Shown: positions 45,144 through 54,784, counted from the first letter of the stretch. The stretch: 64,000 bases of DNA from Promethearchaeota archaeon (GCA_030603385.1 JAUVXW010000004.1:62001-126000), one strand, 5' to 3'. Numbers and translations are program-made. The notes: generated by a model not told the origin, from the sequence alone.

Positions 45144-46325
45144 ATGACTAAAAAATTATATTGGGAATCTCCCTATGAAACTAAGTTTACAGCAAAAGTA
45201 ATATCAATTAAAGAGTCTGGTTTTGTACTTGATAAAACCTTGTTTTATCCAGAAAGTGGTAATCAGGTAAGCGATCATGGTAATTTGAAAATTAAAAAGT
45301 TTAGATTTAAGATTGATGAAGTAACAAAACAAGGAGATGATATTATGCATCATATTACTGTCCCCTATAAAGACAAAATCAACATTGGAGATAAAGTGGA
45401 GGGTGAAATAGATTGGGAATATCGATATGGTTTGATGAAAGCTCACTCATCTCAGCACGTATTTTCAGCGGTTCTAAAAAATACAAATGATATTGATACA
45501 ATGCGTGCAAATCTTAATCATGAAGAAGTATTCCTTCAAACGTCTCAAAATTTAGATTATGAACAATTAAAAGAAATATTATATAAAGTAAATAACATTT
45601 GCACTTCAAAAAACTATAAAATAAGCGCAGAGATTATTCCTCTTATCAAGGCTCAAGAAATAGCTAATAAGATAAGAAGTCAAATTCCGAAAGAACCTCA
45701 AGTTCGCTTAATGGAGATTGAGAATCTAGATCTAGTGTGTTGTGGAGGAACTCATGTTCAAAATACGACAGAAATAGGCTGTCTATTCATCTATGATTTT
45801 AAAAAAGGGAATGAGATTAGATATTATGTAGGAAACAAAGCAACCCTGAATAGTTCAAATATTAATGTTAACCTGATTAATTTAGCTAATAGTTTAAACA
45901 TACCCATTTTAAAAATACGAGAGATCGTCAAAAAACGTTTGGAACTCCTTGAAGATATTCAAAATCAACAGAAAGATTTATCCTATAAGTTCTTGGATGC
46001 TATTTCAAAAACACCTTATAAAGTAATTAATAATACATCTTTGTTTTATCTTGAGTTTGATATTGATATAAAAATTCTAAATAAATCCATAAGTATCTTT
46101 CCTCAAAATTCTCTTATTATTGTATTGATGGGAAATAATAGGTTAAGATTACTTTCCTTGAATGAAAGTATAGATGCAAATAAGATTTTACAAAATATAA
46201 TTCAGAAATATGATGGTAAAGGAGGGGGAAATTCTAAATCTGCCCAGGCTGTTATAGGAAAAATGCCTGAAGATCTCTTATTTGAGATAGAACAATTAAT
46301 CAATAAAGAATTAGTAGTAAAATAA
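45144..46325 (+). CDS. alaX: Long alanyl-tRNA editing protein (AlaX-L) with DHHA1-like tail
   Basis: About 393 residues from the ATG giving MTKKLYWESPYETKFTAKVI; the frame is open 14 codons further up. HSSQH and CCGGTH are the two zinc motifs, both complete. The C-terminal domain (about 260-393) ends GGGNSKSAQAVIGKMPEDLL, as in the DHHA1 domain of alanyl-tRNA synthetase, and would bind tRNA. It removes mischarged serine or glycine from tRNA(Ala). Unlike the short copy at 7901, its cysteine is present. Confidence 0.88.
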   Translation: MTKKLYWESPYETKFTAKVISIKESGFVLDKTLFYPESGNQVSDHGNLKIKKFRFKIDEVTKQGDDIMHHITVPYKDKINIGDKVEGEIDWEYRYGLMKAHSSQHVFSAVLKNTNDIDTMRANLNHEEVFLQTSQNLDYEQLKEILYKVNNICTSKNYKISAEIIPLIKAQEIANKIRSQIPKEPQVRLMEIENLDLVCCGGTHVQNTTEIGCLFIYDFKKGNEIRYYVGNKATLNSSNINVNLINLANSLNIPILKIREIVKKRLELLEDIQNQQKDLSYKFLDAISKTPYKVINNTSLFYLEFDIDIKILNKSISIFPQNSLIIVLMGNNRLRLLSLNESIDANKILQNIIQKYDGKGGGNSKSAQAVIGKMPEDLLFEIEQLINKELVVK

Positions 46326-46335
46326 AAAGTAAGGA

Positions 46336-47223
46336 TTATTTTAACCCGTGCTTCTCTAAAAAGGCTGTTAACCTGATACGATGGAATTTTAATCCTAAAT
46401 CATCCGGATTTTCACCAAAAGCAAGGGCTAATAATTCAGTTATATATAACACAGGTAAACCAAAAGTCTTGTTATCTATTTTTTCTGCTTTTTTCTGGTT
46501 ACTATCAAATTGTTGATAACACGCAGGACAATTTACAATCATAACTTCTGCGCCAGCATTCATAGCACTCGTTAATTTATTTGATAATATTTGCATAGCG
46601 GGTTCTTCTTCCGTATTGCCAACGCCAGTACCGCAGCATAGCATTTCTTCTTCATAATCAACTGGAATCGCACCTGCTGCCGCCACAATTTCTCTCAATT
46701 TAACAGGTTTCATAGGATCATCGGTTTGTACTTTTTCGGAAGGTCTATTATAATGACAACCTGTATGGCACGCAACCTTTAGACCAGATAAATCTTTTTT
46801 AACAAATTCTTTAATTTTTTCTGCTCCAAGTTCATGTAAAACTTCTACAAAATGCTTCACATTGATTGTACCTTTAAATTCTCTTCCGACGGTTTTTAAT
46901 AATTTATTTATTTTCTCTTTTTCATGATCATCATGTTTTAATTCTTCATTAACAAGTTTAAGAGTTTGAAAACATCCATTACATAAAGAGATAATATTCT
47001 TTCCTTCTTCTTCGGCAATGGTTAGGTTTCTTGCACCCATCGCTAACCAGCTAAGATGATCAGTGCTATTGAAACCAACTGGATCTGGACAACATGCAAA
47101 TGCAGCATCAGAAGTGTTAATTCCTAATTTATCAAAAACTTTTCTTGCAGATGCCTCAATAAACGGAATTCGATTACCAATGACGCATCCTTGAAACATC
47201 TTGTATTCTTCAGCTTTAGCCAT
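46336..47223 (-). CDS. hdrB: Heterodisulfide reductase subunit B (HdrB-like)
   Basis: 295 residues with two CCG domains. The first has FQGCVIGNR, FACCPDP and CNGC, the second CHTGCHYNRPS, MLCCGTGVGN and CPACYQ. Both are complete, as needed for the two noncubane 4Fe-4S clusters that split the CoM-CoB disulfide in methanogens. Here no HdrA or HdrC is adjacent, so the natural disulfide or other acceptor is unclear. It runs convergently to AlaX-L. Confidence 0.85.
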   Translation of the reverse strand: MAKAEEYKMFQGCVIGNRIPFIEASARKVFDKLGINTSDAAFACCPDPVGFNSTDHLSWLAMGARNLTIAEEEGKNIISLCNGCFQTLKLVNEELKHDDHEKEKINKLLKTVGREFKGTINVKHFVEVLHELGAEKIKEFVKKDLSGLKVACHTGCHYNRPSEKVQTDDPMKPVKLREIVAAAGAIPVDYEEEMLCCGTGVGNTEEEPAMQILSNKLTSAMNAGAEVMIVNCPACYQQFDSNQKKAEKIDNKTFGLPVLYITELLALAFGENPDDLGLKFHRIRLTAFLEKHGLK

Positions 47224-47389
47224 AATATTTACACTTTTTTAGAGTTAATTTTAGTAAATTAGTGTTTGTATTACTTAATATTTAGATCTATTAAGAATTA
47301 ATTAAAAAATTTGTTAAATAATTCAATAAGTTCTATATTACACACAAGAATAAAATAAATATAGAAAAAAATAGAAAAAATTTTGTCGT

Positions 47390-47821
47390 TTAATCTTTCT
47401 TTAACTTAATTCGTGCAAGTATTGTAAGAAATATACCCAAGAAACCATAACTACCGTGGACTATTCCTGAAACGATTCCTTCTACCTCTTCGACTATTGA
47501 TCCCTCAAATATACCTGAAATAAAAAAGATTATCAGACTAATTAAACCCATACCAGCACCTAGACTAATTAGGAATTTTCCCAATCTATAATGATCCATC
47601 GCAACAATAAGAGCTCCTGTGATAATAGATATTCCTCCTCCCATTGCTACATATCCTAAGACCTGTATAACAAGGGATACAATCTTAGCTACATCTTCTC
47701 CAACATCAGCCTCAATTAAATCAAAAAGTGTTTCGAAAAATGCAATACTCCCCACAACGGAACTAATAATCATTAAAATTCCGCCGATTATACATAGTAG
47801 AATCCATTTTTTGTTTTCCAT
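47390..47821 (-). CDS. Four-helix membrane protein, 143 residues
   Basis: Four membrane helices at about 6-28, 40-64, 72-98 and 110-138. The first, KKWILLCIIGGILMIISSVV, is very similar to that of the protein at 49008-49631, which has the same four-helix plan plus a zinc ribbon. Members of this type are small and unassigned. It flanks FdhD on one side while the paralogue flanks the other. Confidence 0.6.
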   Translation of the reverse strand: MENKKWILLCIIGGILMIISSVVGSIAFFETLFDLIEADVGEDVAKIVSLVIQVLGYVAMGGGISIITGALIVAMDHYRLGKFLISLGAGMGLISLIIFFISGIFEGSIVEEVEGIVSGIVHGSYGFLGIFLTILARIKLKKD

Positions 47822-47947
47822 TATTTTTTAAACCTCTTAGATTTAGATTTATGTAATTTTAATTGTATGATTAAAATTTAAAAGCTTTTTCTATAATTTA
47901 AAAGTCTTAAAAAAATAGCTTTTTCTAAGATATAAAACGTGGGAAAA

Positions 47948-48763
47948 TTAGGTTTCAATTCTTTCCGGATGAGTATATATATTCATTCTAGCTCCACGTG
48001 CAAAACCTATTAATGTGATTCCATAAGCAAAAGCTAATCTAATACCCGATTCTATTGCCGCTGAGAATGAGGCTACAATAGGAATTTTGGCCTGTATCGC
48101 TTTTAAAACTGAATCACTTGTTAATCGACCGGTTGATGTTAAAAAAACGTTTTCAAAGCTATGCTTTTTCAGCAGCATTTCACCAATTACTTTATCAATT
48201 GCGTTATGCCTACCAATATCTTCTTTTACAGCTAGTAAATTTCCTTCATTATCAAAAATAGCAGCACCGTGACATCCACCTGTTTCTCTATATAAAGGAG
48301 TAGCTAGTTGCATCTTTTTAATAGCAGAAAAAATTACATCTGAATTAATTTTTATTGATCCCTTAGACTTCAATTCTTCTTTAACATTAGCACTGTCTAA
48401 ACTGTTTTTAATTACTTTCCGCCAAGGTGAGGGAATACCACAGGTTGTATCAACAACTCTGCTTACTGGATTCATATCAATATCTTCAATTTTAAAGTCT
48501 ACCGTATTTTGTAATTCGATAAAAATATTATTTTCTAATTCTGCTATTTTTATTTCTTTAACGTCATTAACGGAATTTATAATCCCTACAGAAAATAAAA
48601 ATCCAAATGCTAATTCTTTAAGGTCCTTAGGTAAACAGATGATATTTACCAGTGGTTCTGAATCAATAAATATATCAACAGGGCTTTCGATAAGAACGAT
48701 ATCTTGTAGATCTTCTTTTTCTTTTTTTTTAATTCTAGTGATATTTACTTTCCGCTTGAACAA
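47948..48763 (-). CDS. fdhD: FdhD-family sulfurtransferase
   Basis: 271 residues. ESPVDIFIDSEPLVNIICLP opens the domain; TTCGIPSPW holds one of the usual two cysteines (the second of the CxxC is Pro-Ser here), and REDIGRHNAIDKVIGEMLLK plus FLTSTGRLTSDSVLKA form the cofactor loop. FdhD transfers sulfur to the molybdenum or tungsten cofactor of formate dehydrogenase-type enzymes. Formylmethanofuran dehydrogenase 1 kb away is such an enzyme and the likely client. Confidence 0.85.
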   Translation of the reverse strand: MFKRKVNITRIKKKEKEDLQDIVLIESPVDIFIDSEPLVNIICLPKDLKELAFGFLFSVGIINSVNDVKEIKIAELENNIFIELQNTVDFKIEDIDMNPVSRVVDTTCGIPSPWRKVIKNSLDSANVKEELKSKGSIKINSDVIFSAIKKMQLATPLYRETGGCHGAAIFDNEGNLLAVKEDIGRHNAIDKVIGEMLLKKHSFENVFLTSTGRLTSDSVLKAIQAKIPIVASFSAAIESGIRLAFAYGITLIGFARGARMNIYTHPERIET

Positions 48764-48884
48764 AGTTTCGACCTATATCTAATTCTCTAAATTATTTTAT
48801 AAACAGTAATCTAAAATAGTTATTGAAACATAAATTTTAAAAAAATCTTTTATCCATTATAAATTTGTAAAGTAAAATTGAATT

Positions 48885-48893
48885 AAAAAAAAA
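48885..48893 (-). terminator. T-rich stop after the gene at 49008-49631
   Basis: Nine A on the plus strand (U in the minus-strand RNA) about 115 bases after the stop codon; weaker T-tracts lie closer. Placement is uncertain. Confidence 0.3.
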
Positions 48894-49007
48894 GTCATTT
48901 AATTTTGGCTTCTTTTGTGAGATTTCTTTCTCTTTTCAACAAGAATAATTGTTAATATTAACTATAAATATGGGAAGCAGTTAAAAATAGAAAGTTAAAC
49001 ACTTTTA

Positions 49008-49631
49008 TCAATTTTCAAAACTGCTTCCACAGCTATTACAGAAAAGTGCATTTATAGGTAGTTCAACACCACAATTGGGGCAAAACTTATTCTCTGAAGT
49101 TATTGGTTGGGTAGATTCCCCCTCTTCCTCACTAATCTCCGTCGTTTTGGATTCTTCTTTTGCTTCTTTTTCCTTTTTTGGTTTTTTAATAAACATACGT
49201 CCAACAACTGCTGATGCAACACCTATAAATTGTAAACTGGCACCATAGGTAAAAAATCCTTTAAGTCTGGCTAAATAACTCAAAATCTGTGGATCGGAGA
49301 TAACATCTGTAGCATCTACAATTTTTGAAATCAGCCATATTATCAATGCAAGCGATCCAAAAGTTAATCCAATACCAACTATCCATTTTCCTACCCTAAT
49401 CTGATTCAACATTATTAAAAATGCTCCAACTATAATTGCTCCGCCACCCCAGTCTGCGATAAATCTGATTATAGTTAATATTATTTCTAGTAATGGTCTT
49501 AAATCTGGATCTACTTCAGTAGATATCATGTCATATAGAAATTCATAAATTCCGATACTCCCAACTGCAGAACTTAAAATCATTAGTATTCCACCAATGA
49601 TCAATAAGATGATTCCAGTTTTATGCTTCAT
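49008..49631 (-). CDS. Four-helix membrane protein with C-terminal zinc ribbon
   Basis: 207 residues. Helices at about 5-28, 44-66, 74-100 and 120-145, beginning KTGIILLIIGGILMILSSAV like the 143-residue protein at 47390. A charged linker (KKPKKEKEAKEESKTTEISE) leads to FCPNCGVELPINALFCNSCG, a zinc ribbon of the zf-ribbon_3 type. The ribbon should be cytosolic. Function unknown. Confidence 0.65.
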   Translation of the reverse strand: MKHKTGIILLIIGGILMILSSAVGSIGIYEFLYDMISTEVDPDLRPLLEIILTIIRFIADWGGGAIIVGAFLIMLNQIRVGKWIVGIGLTFGSLALIIWLISKIVDATDVISDPQILSYLARLKGFFTYGASLQFIGVASAVVGRMFIKKPKKEKEAKEESKTTEISEEEGESTQPITSENKFCPNCGVELPINALFCNSCGSSFEN

Positions 49632-49774
49632 ATTATTATTATCTCATTATCGTTTTTAATCTAATAATTATTATACATCCATTAAAAATAATTAATATTA
49701 TTGTTATTATTAATCATAATCAATAAGGAATATCGAAATAAAATTTATAAAATGAGAATACAAATTCAAAAATT

Positions 49775-50626
49775 TTAGGCAGCGATAAATAATCTGCCAT
49801 TAGAACTATTTGAGATTTCTCCAGTTTTTTTATCAATTTTAGAATGATTTTTTTCAACAGAATGATCTCCACTATATTCGATAAATTTTCCAGTTATCTT
49901 TTCTCCGCTCATTAAAACAATTTCTTTTACTTCACCGATTTTCTTATAGGAGGGAAGTATTCTTGACACTTTACCTTTAACTACAATTGTACCTCTGACT
50001 TGGTCTGCGCCTGCACATCGATTGCAGTTCCCCTCAACAATAATGGTCCCTCCATGACTGTGAATTCCTAATAGGGATCCAGCACTTCCACAAATCAATG
50101 TTGGGAATCTTTTTCCGGGTTTTGAGCCGTTTACCCAAGTTAAAGCTTCGTCACCTATTTTACCATGAACTTTTATTGTTCCATTTTGCATTCCTTTCCA
50201 AAAGCCTCTATAAGCAGCACCAACATAATGACCGGCATCTCCAGTAATCTCTAATTCACCACCATTTAACATTGCGCCAGCCCAATCATCAGCATTCCCA
50301 TTAACTAGTATTTTACCACCCGTCATTTTGTTGCCAACATGCATACCCACATTTCCATTTACAACAATTTCACCCGCACTCATCTTTTCACCGATGCGTT
50401 TGACATTGGAAAGATTGCCCTCTATAACGACTTTTAAATCAGCTATTTCTCCCGATTTTCCGGATATATCAAAAAAATCTCCTAAAGATTTTTCTTCATT
50501 ACCATGGAAAACTGTTAACTTCTTGATATCTGTTAAGGTTTTTCCAGCGAATTGATCTGGGCTAATAACATCTGCTTCTAAGGGAAATTCAGATTCTTTC
50601 TTTAGCTTTAATTTAATTTCGGTCAT
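49775..50626 (-). CDS. fwdC: Formylmethanofuran dehydrogenase subunit C
   Basis: 283 residues. The GxGxG-type beta-helix repeats run through the middle (GEIVVNGNVGMHVGNKMTGG, GDAGHYVGAAYRGFWKGMQN, GTIIVEGNCNRCAGADQVRG), as in FwdC and the C-terminal domain of glutamate synthase. FwdC is a structural subunit that contacts FwdA and FwdB. It starts 3 bases after the FwdB stop and is the last gene of fwdG-F-D-B-C. Confidence 0.92.
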   Translation of the reverse strand: MTEIKLKLKKESEFPLEADVISPDQFAGKTLTDIKKLTVFHGNEEKSLGDFFDISGKSGEIADLKVVIEGNLSNVKRIGEKMSAGEIVVNGNVGMHVGNKMTGGKILVNGNADDWAGAMLNGGELEITGDAGHYVGAAYRGFWKGMQNGTIKVHGKIGDEALTWVNGSKPGKRFPTLICGSAGSLLGIHSHGGTIIVEGNCNRCAGADQVRGTIVVKGKVSRILPSYKKIGEVKEIVLMSGEKITGKFIEYSGDHSVEKNHSKIDKKTGEISNSSNGRLFIAA

Positions 50627-50629
50627 AAT

Positions 50630-51955
50630 TTACATCCCCTTTTTCTTTTTTACTACTTCAACTAATCTTTCTAGAATCTCTTTATCTGTTAAACAATCTC
50701 CAGGAGCATCTTTCACTTTTCTCAATCTGATCGGAACATTATCCATTCGATATGCTGTACCTTCACATTCAATTCCTGCAATAGCGGGAGGTAATATAAC
50801 ATCAGCATTCACAGAAGTCGGAGTATGATGCGGTTCAATTGATATTAAAGGATGTTTAAACATGTTTTTTACTGCTGCTGCTGGAAAATTGCTTGCAGGA
50901 TCGGATGCTACTATTAAAGATGCATCAATTTCATTTCTAATTAGTACATCAACAGATGAAAATTCTCCCGGATTATATCGGGGATATCCTTTTGAAAAAT
51001 CAATAGAATATGAATATCCTGTTTGCCATGTGAATACTTGATTTGCTCCAGCAACATTATAGTGCCCTCTCATTGGAGTTAATAAAAATTTCGTATAATC
51101 ATTTAATTCCCTTACTAAACAAATTGCTGCATCGACATTTCTATGGTGTGAAAGAGATTGTGTTAAACCCATCCCGAAAAAGATAACACCAAAGTTACAG
51201 GTTTTTAATTTGTTTACCAATTCAATAATATTTTCCATCGGAACTCCAGAAATTTCTTTGCTGTCTAATTCGGTACCCCTAAGAATGGCTCTAATTGCGT
51301 TTAATAATTCATAATCTTCACTTGGTTTTACTTGAACGAATAAATCCGCTATTTGAGCAGTGTGAAAATTTCTAGGATCAACAACTATTATAAATCTATC
51401 ATTTCTTCCATCTTTTCTAAAATATCCTCTTACAAACTCACTATATCTACTAAGATGTCTCGGATGAGCATGAACAGGATTACAACCCCAAAAAACTATA
51501 AGATCTGCTCTATTCTTATATTCCCCTAAAGTTGAGGTGGGGGCTCCAACATCTTGAATTGCTAATAATGATGGACCATGACATACAGAAGCAGTATTAT
51601 CTAATACAGCACCTAAAATTTCTGCTAATTCAACTCCTTTACCTTGAGCCTCACATTCAGTACTAGAAAATCCATATAGCAACGGTCTTTTAGCTTTTAC
51701 TAAGATATCCGCTGCTTTATTTAGTGCTTCATCCCAAGATACTTCCTTAAAAGAACCATTATATTTAATTAAAGGTTTTTCATATCGATGATCACTAGGA
51801 TTTGAAGCAAAATATTTTTTAGCACCTATTTGGCAGCCGTTTCTAACTTCTATAACTTTGTTTTCTTTAATATCAACATCTACTTCCAAATCATCACATA
51901 AAGTTCCACAAAAAGGACAAACTACATCTGTGATTGTATTGATTTTTTCTACCAT
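50630..51955 (-). CDS. fwdB: Formylmethanofuran dehydrogenase subunit B (molybdo/tungstopterin catalytic)
   Basis: 441 residues from ATG 51955, which lies 7 bases after AAAGGAGG; a TTG two codons up is less likely. CPFCGTLC and a later cysteine (NGCQIGAKKYF) hold a 4Fe-4S cluster, and GFSSTECEAQGKG carries the cysteine that ligates Mo or W in place of the selenocysteine found in some methanogens. It reduces CO2 to formate for FwdA, or the reverse. It overlaps the end of fwdD by translation coupling. Confidence 0.92.
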   Translation of the reverse strand: MVEKINTITDVVCPFCGTLCDDLEVDVDIKENKVIEVRNGCQIGAKKYFASNPSDHRYEKPLIKYNGSFKEVSWDEALNKAADILVKAKRPLLYGFSSTECEAQGKGVELAEILGAVLDNTASVCHGPSLLAIQDVGAPTSTLGEYKNRADLIVFWGCNPVHAHPRHLSRYSEFVRGYFRKDGRNDRFIIVVDPRNFHTAQIADLFVQVKPSEDYELLNAIRAILRGTELDSKEISGVPMENIIELVNKLKTCNFGVIFFGMGLTQSLSHHRNVDAAICLVRELNDYTKFLLTPMRGHYNVAGANQVFTWQTGYSYSIDFSKGYPRYNPGEFSSVDVLIRNEIDASLIVASDPASNFPAAAVKNMFKHPLISIEPHHTPTSVNADVILPPAIAGIECEGTAYRMDNVPIRLRKVKDAPGDCLTDKEILERLVEVVKKKKGM

Positions 51956-51957
51956 AT

Positions 51958-52353
51958 TCAAGCCTCCTTTAATGTATTTATTAATTCTACTGCGCCTAAT
52001 ACTTTGCCATTTGGAATTGCTTCAACAGTTGCTTTCATACCTTTATAAGTCGGCGTTCCACAAGATTGTGAATCAGGATTTACAACTTGATTAGCCCATG
52101 GGCCCATAGGTATGAAAATAATTCCTGGATGAGGTCCTTCTTCTGATATTGTAGAATAAACTAAAACCTCACCAAAATCAGTAGCAACTTTTATCGGAGT
52201 TCCTACAAGACAATCTAGTTTCTTAAAATCTTCTTTATCAAATGCACAGATCGCAGCAGCACGTACACTTTCTCTAGATACTTTCCCGCCTTCAAGTGCA
52301 ACACCTTGATCTATTGTTCGACATGTAATTAATATTAAATTATTCATACTCAT
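51958..52353 (-). CDS. fwdD: Formylmethanofuran dehydrogenase subunit D
   Basis: 131 residues from ATG 52353, 9 bases after a strong GAAGGAGG; codons further up to 52380 overlap the previous gene. NLILITCRTIDQGVALEGGK and IFIPMGPWANQVVNPDSQSC are the molybdopterin-dinucleotide binding segments shared with the C-terminal part of formate dehydrogenases. It completes the FwdB cofactor pocket. Stop overlaps the FwdB start region. Confidence 0.9.
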   Translation of the reverse strand: MSMNNLILITCRTIDQGVALEGGKVSRESVRAAAICAFDKEDFKKLDCLVGTPIKVATDFGEVLVYSTISEEGPHPGIIFIPMGPWANQVVNPDSQSCGTPTYKGMKATVEAIPNGKVLGAVELINTLKEA

Positions 52354-52357
52354 TTTT

Positions 52358-53080
52358 CTATTCCTCCTTCTCTGCTTCACTCCATCGTAAAGTTTTTAAT
52401 CGTTCCAAAAGCGGTTCCCAAAACATTTTACTAAATTCTCCTGATGTTTTAACATCAGTAATCTCTAATTTAACCGCTCCCGTAGGACAACCATTGTCAC
52501 AAGAACCACAGAAAACGCATTTCTCTTCATCTACAGCCACATTTGGGACGGACTCCCATCCTTTATCTGATTTTTCTGGAACAGATATTGCCCCTGACGG
52601 ACATACCTCATAGCAAGTTTGACATCCACCAGGACATTCTTCATCAACGATGCTTATTTTCCCATCTGTATATTGTTTAACAACTCTTTCAATATCATTA
52701 TAACTAGCAATCTTTTTTGCTTCAAATTCCAATTTAGGAACAACATGTTCTTTTACTATTTGGATATCGTTTAGCTCAATGACTTCACCATCTTTTTTTA
52801 ATGTCAGGGCACTAAAAGGACACATATATACACAAGTTCCGCAGAAAACACAAGCTTCAGGGTCATATATCTCAGGTATTATATCTTCTAAAGTTGGAAA
52901 ACGACGGGATGTACCAACAGGGCCTCGTGAAATTGCGTCTTTGGGACAAACCCGGGCGCAAGTTCCGCAACCAATACATTTGGTTTTATCTAATATTAAT
53001 TCTAAACTTTCAGTAAGGAATTGAACTTTTACATGCTCTATCTCTTTACTAATTGATCTTGAAATTTTTGGAAATGAAAT
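52358..53080 (-). CDS. fwdF: Polyferredoxin subunit FwdF-like, apparent AUU start
   Basis: 240 residues if started at ATT 53080. Four 4Fe-4S motifs: CIGCGTCARVCP, CVFCGTCVYMCP, CPGGCQTCYEVCP and CVFCGSCDNGCP. The first two lie upstream of the first possible ATG (52825), so that ATG cannot be the true start. No ATG, GTG or TTG occurs in frame before the stop at 53081-53083. GAGGTG lies 6 bases before the ATT. It passes electrons between FwdB and ferredoxin. Shorter than the eight-cluster methanogen FwdF. Confidence 0.8.
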   Translation of the reverse strand: MSFPKISRSISKEIEHVKVQFLTESLELILDKTKCIGCGTCARVCPKDAISRGPVGTSRRFPTLEDIIPEIYDPEACVFCGTCVYMCPFSALTLKKDGEVIELNDIQIVKEHVVPKLEFEAKKIASYNDIERVVKQYTDGKISIVDEECPGGCQTCYEVCPSGAISVPEKSDKGWESVPNVAVDEEKCVFCGSCDNGCPTGAVKLEITDVKTSGEFSKMFWEPLLERLKTLRWSEAEKEE

Positions 53081-53090
53081 TTAAAACACC

Positions 53091-53348
53091 TCATTTAACT
53101 TCAATTATTTCTAACAGTATTGCAGACTGGGGACAATTTTGAATGCAAACTCCACAGCCGTCGCAATTTACTTTTCGGTTTTCATCATAAACATCAAAAG
53201 CTATACCATTTTTGACCAATATTACCGCATTTTTTTCACTTAAAAAACTCTTAGTTTTTAATTGGTCAAAATTGATTGGACATGAGACCACACATATATT
53301 ACAACCAGTACAGATGTTTCGGTTAACTTTAAGCTTGTAAACTTGCAT
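53091..53348 (-). CDS. fwdG: Ferredoxin subunit FwdG-like
   Basis: 85 residues with two 4Fe-4S motifs, CTGCNICVVSCPINFDQL and CDGCGVCIQNCP. First gene of the fwd operon, which ends 10 bases before the proposed fwdF start. It should accept or donate ferredoxin-level electrons to the polyferredoxin. fwdA is not present in this window. Confidence 0.85.
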   Translation of the reverse strand: MQVYKLKVNRNICTGCNICVVSCPINFDQLKTKSFLSEKNAVILVKNGIAFDVYDENRKVNCDGCGVCIQNCPQSAILLEIIEVK

Positions 53349-53641
53349 AATCTTCCCTTATTTTTAATTAGAGATAATAAAAAAGTCTGACAAAAGCGTA
53401 TAATTTTTGTAGCTTTAAAATTGATTAATAATTTCTTTCTATATGATGAATTATGTATTTAACTTAATTTGTAGAAAGTATATTTTTATAAAAAATTTGT
53501 TGTATGATTTATTAAGTTCAAATAATAAAAAGAGCTTAAATCAGAGATCGAAATTTTACTATTCCTTAAACTTATTAATTCCTACACGAATCTTATATTA
53601 ATTAGCTAATTTAATTTTGACTTTTATCGTAGTCTGATAAC

Positions 53642-54784
53642 ATGGAATCTACAAAAAGTGAAGATTGTCTTATTTTTTATGCTTTAACTCCCGAAATTAC
53701 TAAATTACGCCAAGTATATAATATAATCGGGAATTTTATGCAGAACAAGCAATCTATTGATCCTTCTGATCGATTTAATCTGATTTGGTTTCAAGATGAT
53801 GGGCCAAATTATTTAGATAATTTTACATTTGACCCAGAATATATTTCAAAGACTTTAAAGTCATTAGGTAAAGTTATTACTAAAGCAAATATCGCTGGTG
53901 GCGTATTTATTGCGATAACATTTATCATTGAAGTATTCAAAAAGATTTCTGAAAAGTTCTTTCGGTTATTGATATTGGTTGACGATGGCGCATATGAAAT
54001 CCCTGATGAATATCTCCCAGCACTTGAAGAATTAATTAAAAAAGTCAAGGATATGCCTTTTTTTATCGATATTATCTTGATGGGAAGTCCCTATTCTAAT
54101 CAAGCTCAGAAATTATTGAAACTAGCAAATTTATCGAATGGAGAATTATATGGAATCAAAAATATAAAAGATCTAAGTCCAATCTTAACAGAGTTATCAG
54201 AAAAGAAGCGTGTTTCAGAACCTTCGTTTGTAAAACAAAAATTACGAATGATACTCCCTGATAACCAACCATTTTACATAAATTTGGCGGATGACACTAA
54301 AAACGTTAATAATATAGCAACATGTTCCATTTGTTTTCATAAAGATGATCAGGGTATAGTAAAATGTCCTTCTTGTGATACTTCTGCTCATGAAGTATGT
54401 TGGGCACAATGGTCAGAAACTTCCAATATTGGAATTCCTCATGTGTTTAGATGCCATAATTGTTTCAATATATTAAAGCTTGATAAAGACTATATACGGG
54501 ATGTTCGAGCAGGAAAGATACCAACTATTGCAGAATTAACTAAAATGAAAAAAAGGAATATTATTGAATATCTGCATGAAATTGAATCTAAACGCGAACC
54601 TAAAGTTGTTCATACTGAAGATCCAATGGCAGTTGAAATTCGAGGGATGGTTGAAGCAACAAAATCGCAACCTAAAGAAGAAATTAAAAGAAAAAAAGTA
54701 TCAGTACATATTTGCCCTAATTGTAGCAAAATTATGATGGGTGATAGGAAAAACTGTCCTTCTTGTGGATTTGTTATGTTTTAG
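53642..54784 (+). CDS. vWA-like domain plus RING-variant-like zinc finger and zinc ribbon
   Basis: 380 residues. Residues about 1-190 look like a von Willebrand A fold (IFYALTPEITKLRQVYNIIG, FRLLILVDDGAYEIPDEYLP, FIDIILMGSPYSNQAQK). A C4HC3 finger follows: CSIC-x10-CPSC-x4-H-x2-C-x17-CHNC with AHEVCWAQW, very close to RINGv/PHD spacing. A helical linker and a C-terminal ribbon (CPNCSKIMMGDRKNCPSCGF) end it. RINGv domains act as ubiquitin ligases in eukaryotes; vWA plus RING also occurs in TFIIH p44/Ssl1. No ubiquitin or E2 gene is adjacent. Confidence 0.65.
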   Translation: MESTKSEDCLIFYALTPEITKLRQVYNIIGNFMQNKQSIDPSDRFNLIWFQDDGPNYLDNFTFDPEYISKTLKSLGKVITKANIAGGVFIAITFIIEVFKKISEKFFRLLILVDDGAYEIPDEYLPALEELIKKVKDMPFFIDIILMGSPYSNQAQKLLKLANLSNGELYGIKNIKDLSPILTELSEKKRVSEPSFVKQKLRMILPDNQPFYINLADDTKNVNNIATCSICFHKDDQGIVKCPSCDTSAHEVCWAQWSETSNIGIPHVFRCHNCFNILKLDKDYIRDVRAGKIPTIAELTKMKKRNIIEYLHEIESKREPKVVHTEDPMAVEIRGMVEATKSQPKEEIKRKKVSVHICPNCSKIMMGDRKNCPSCGFVMF

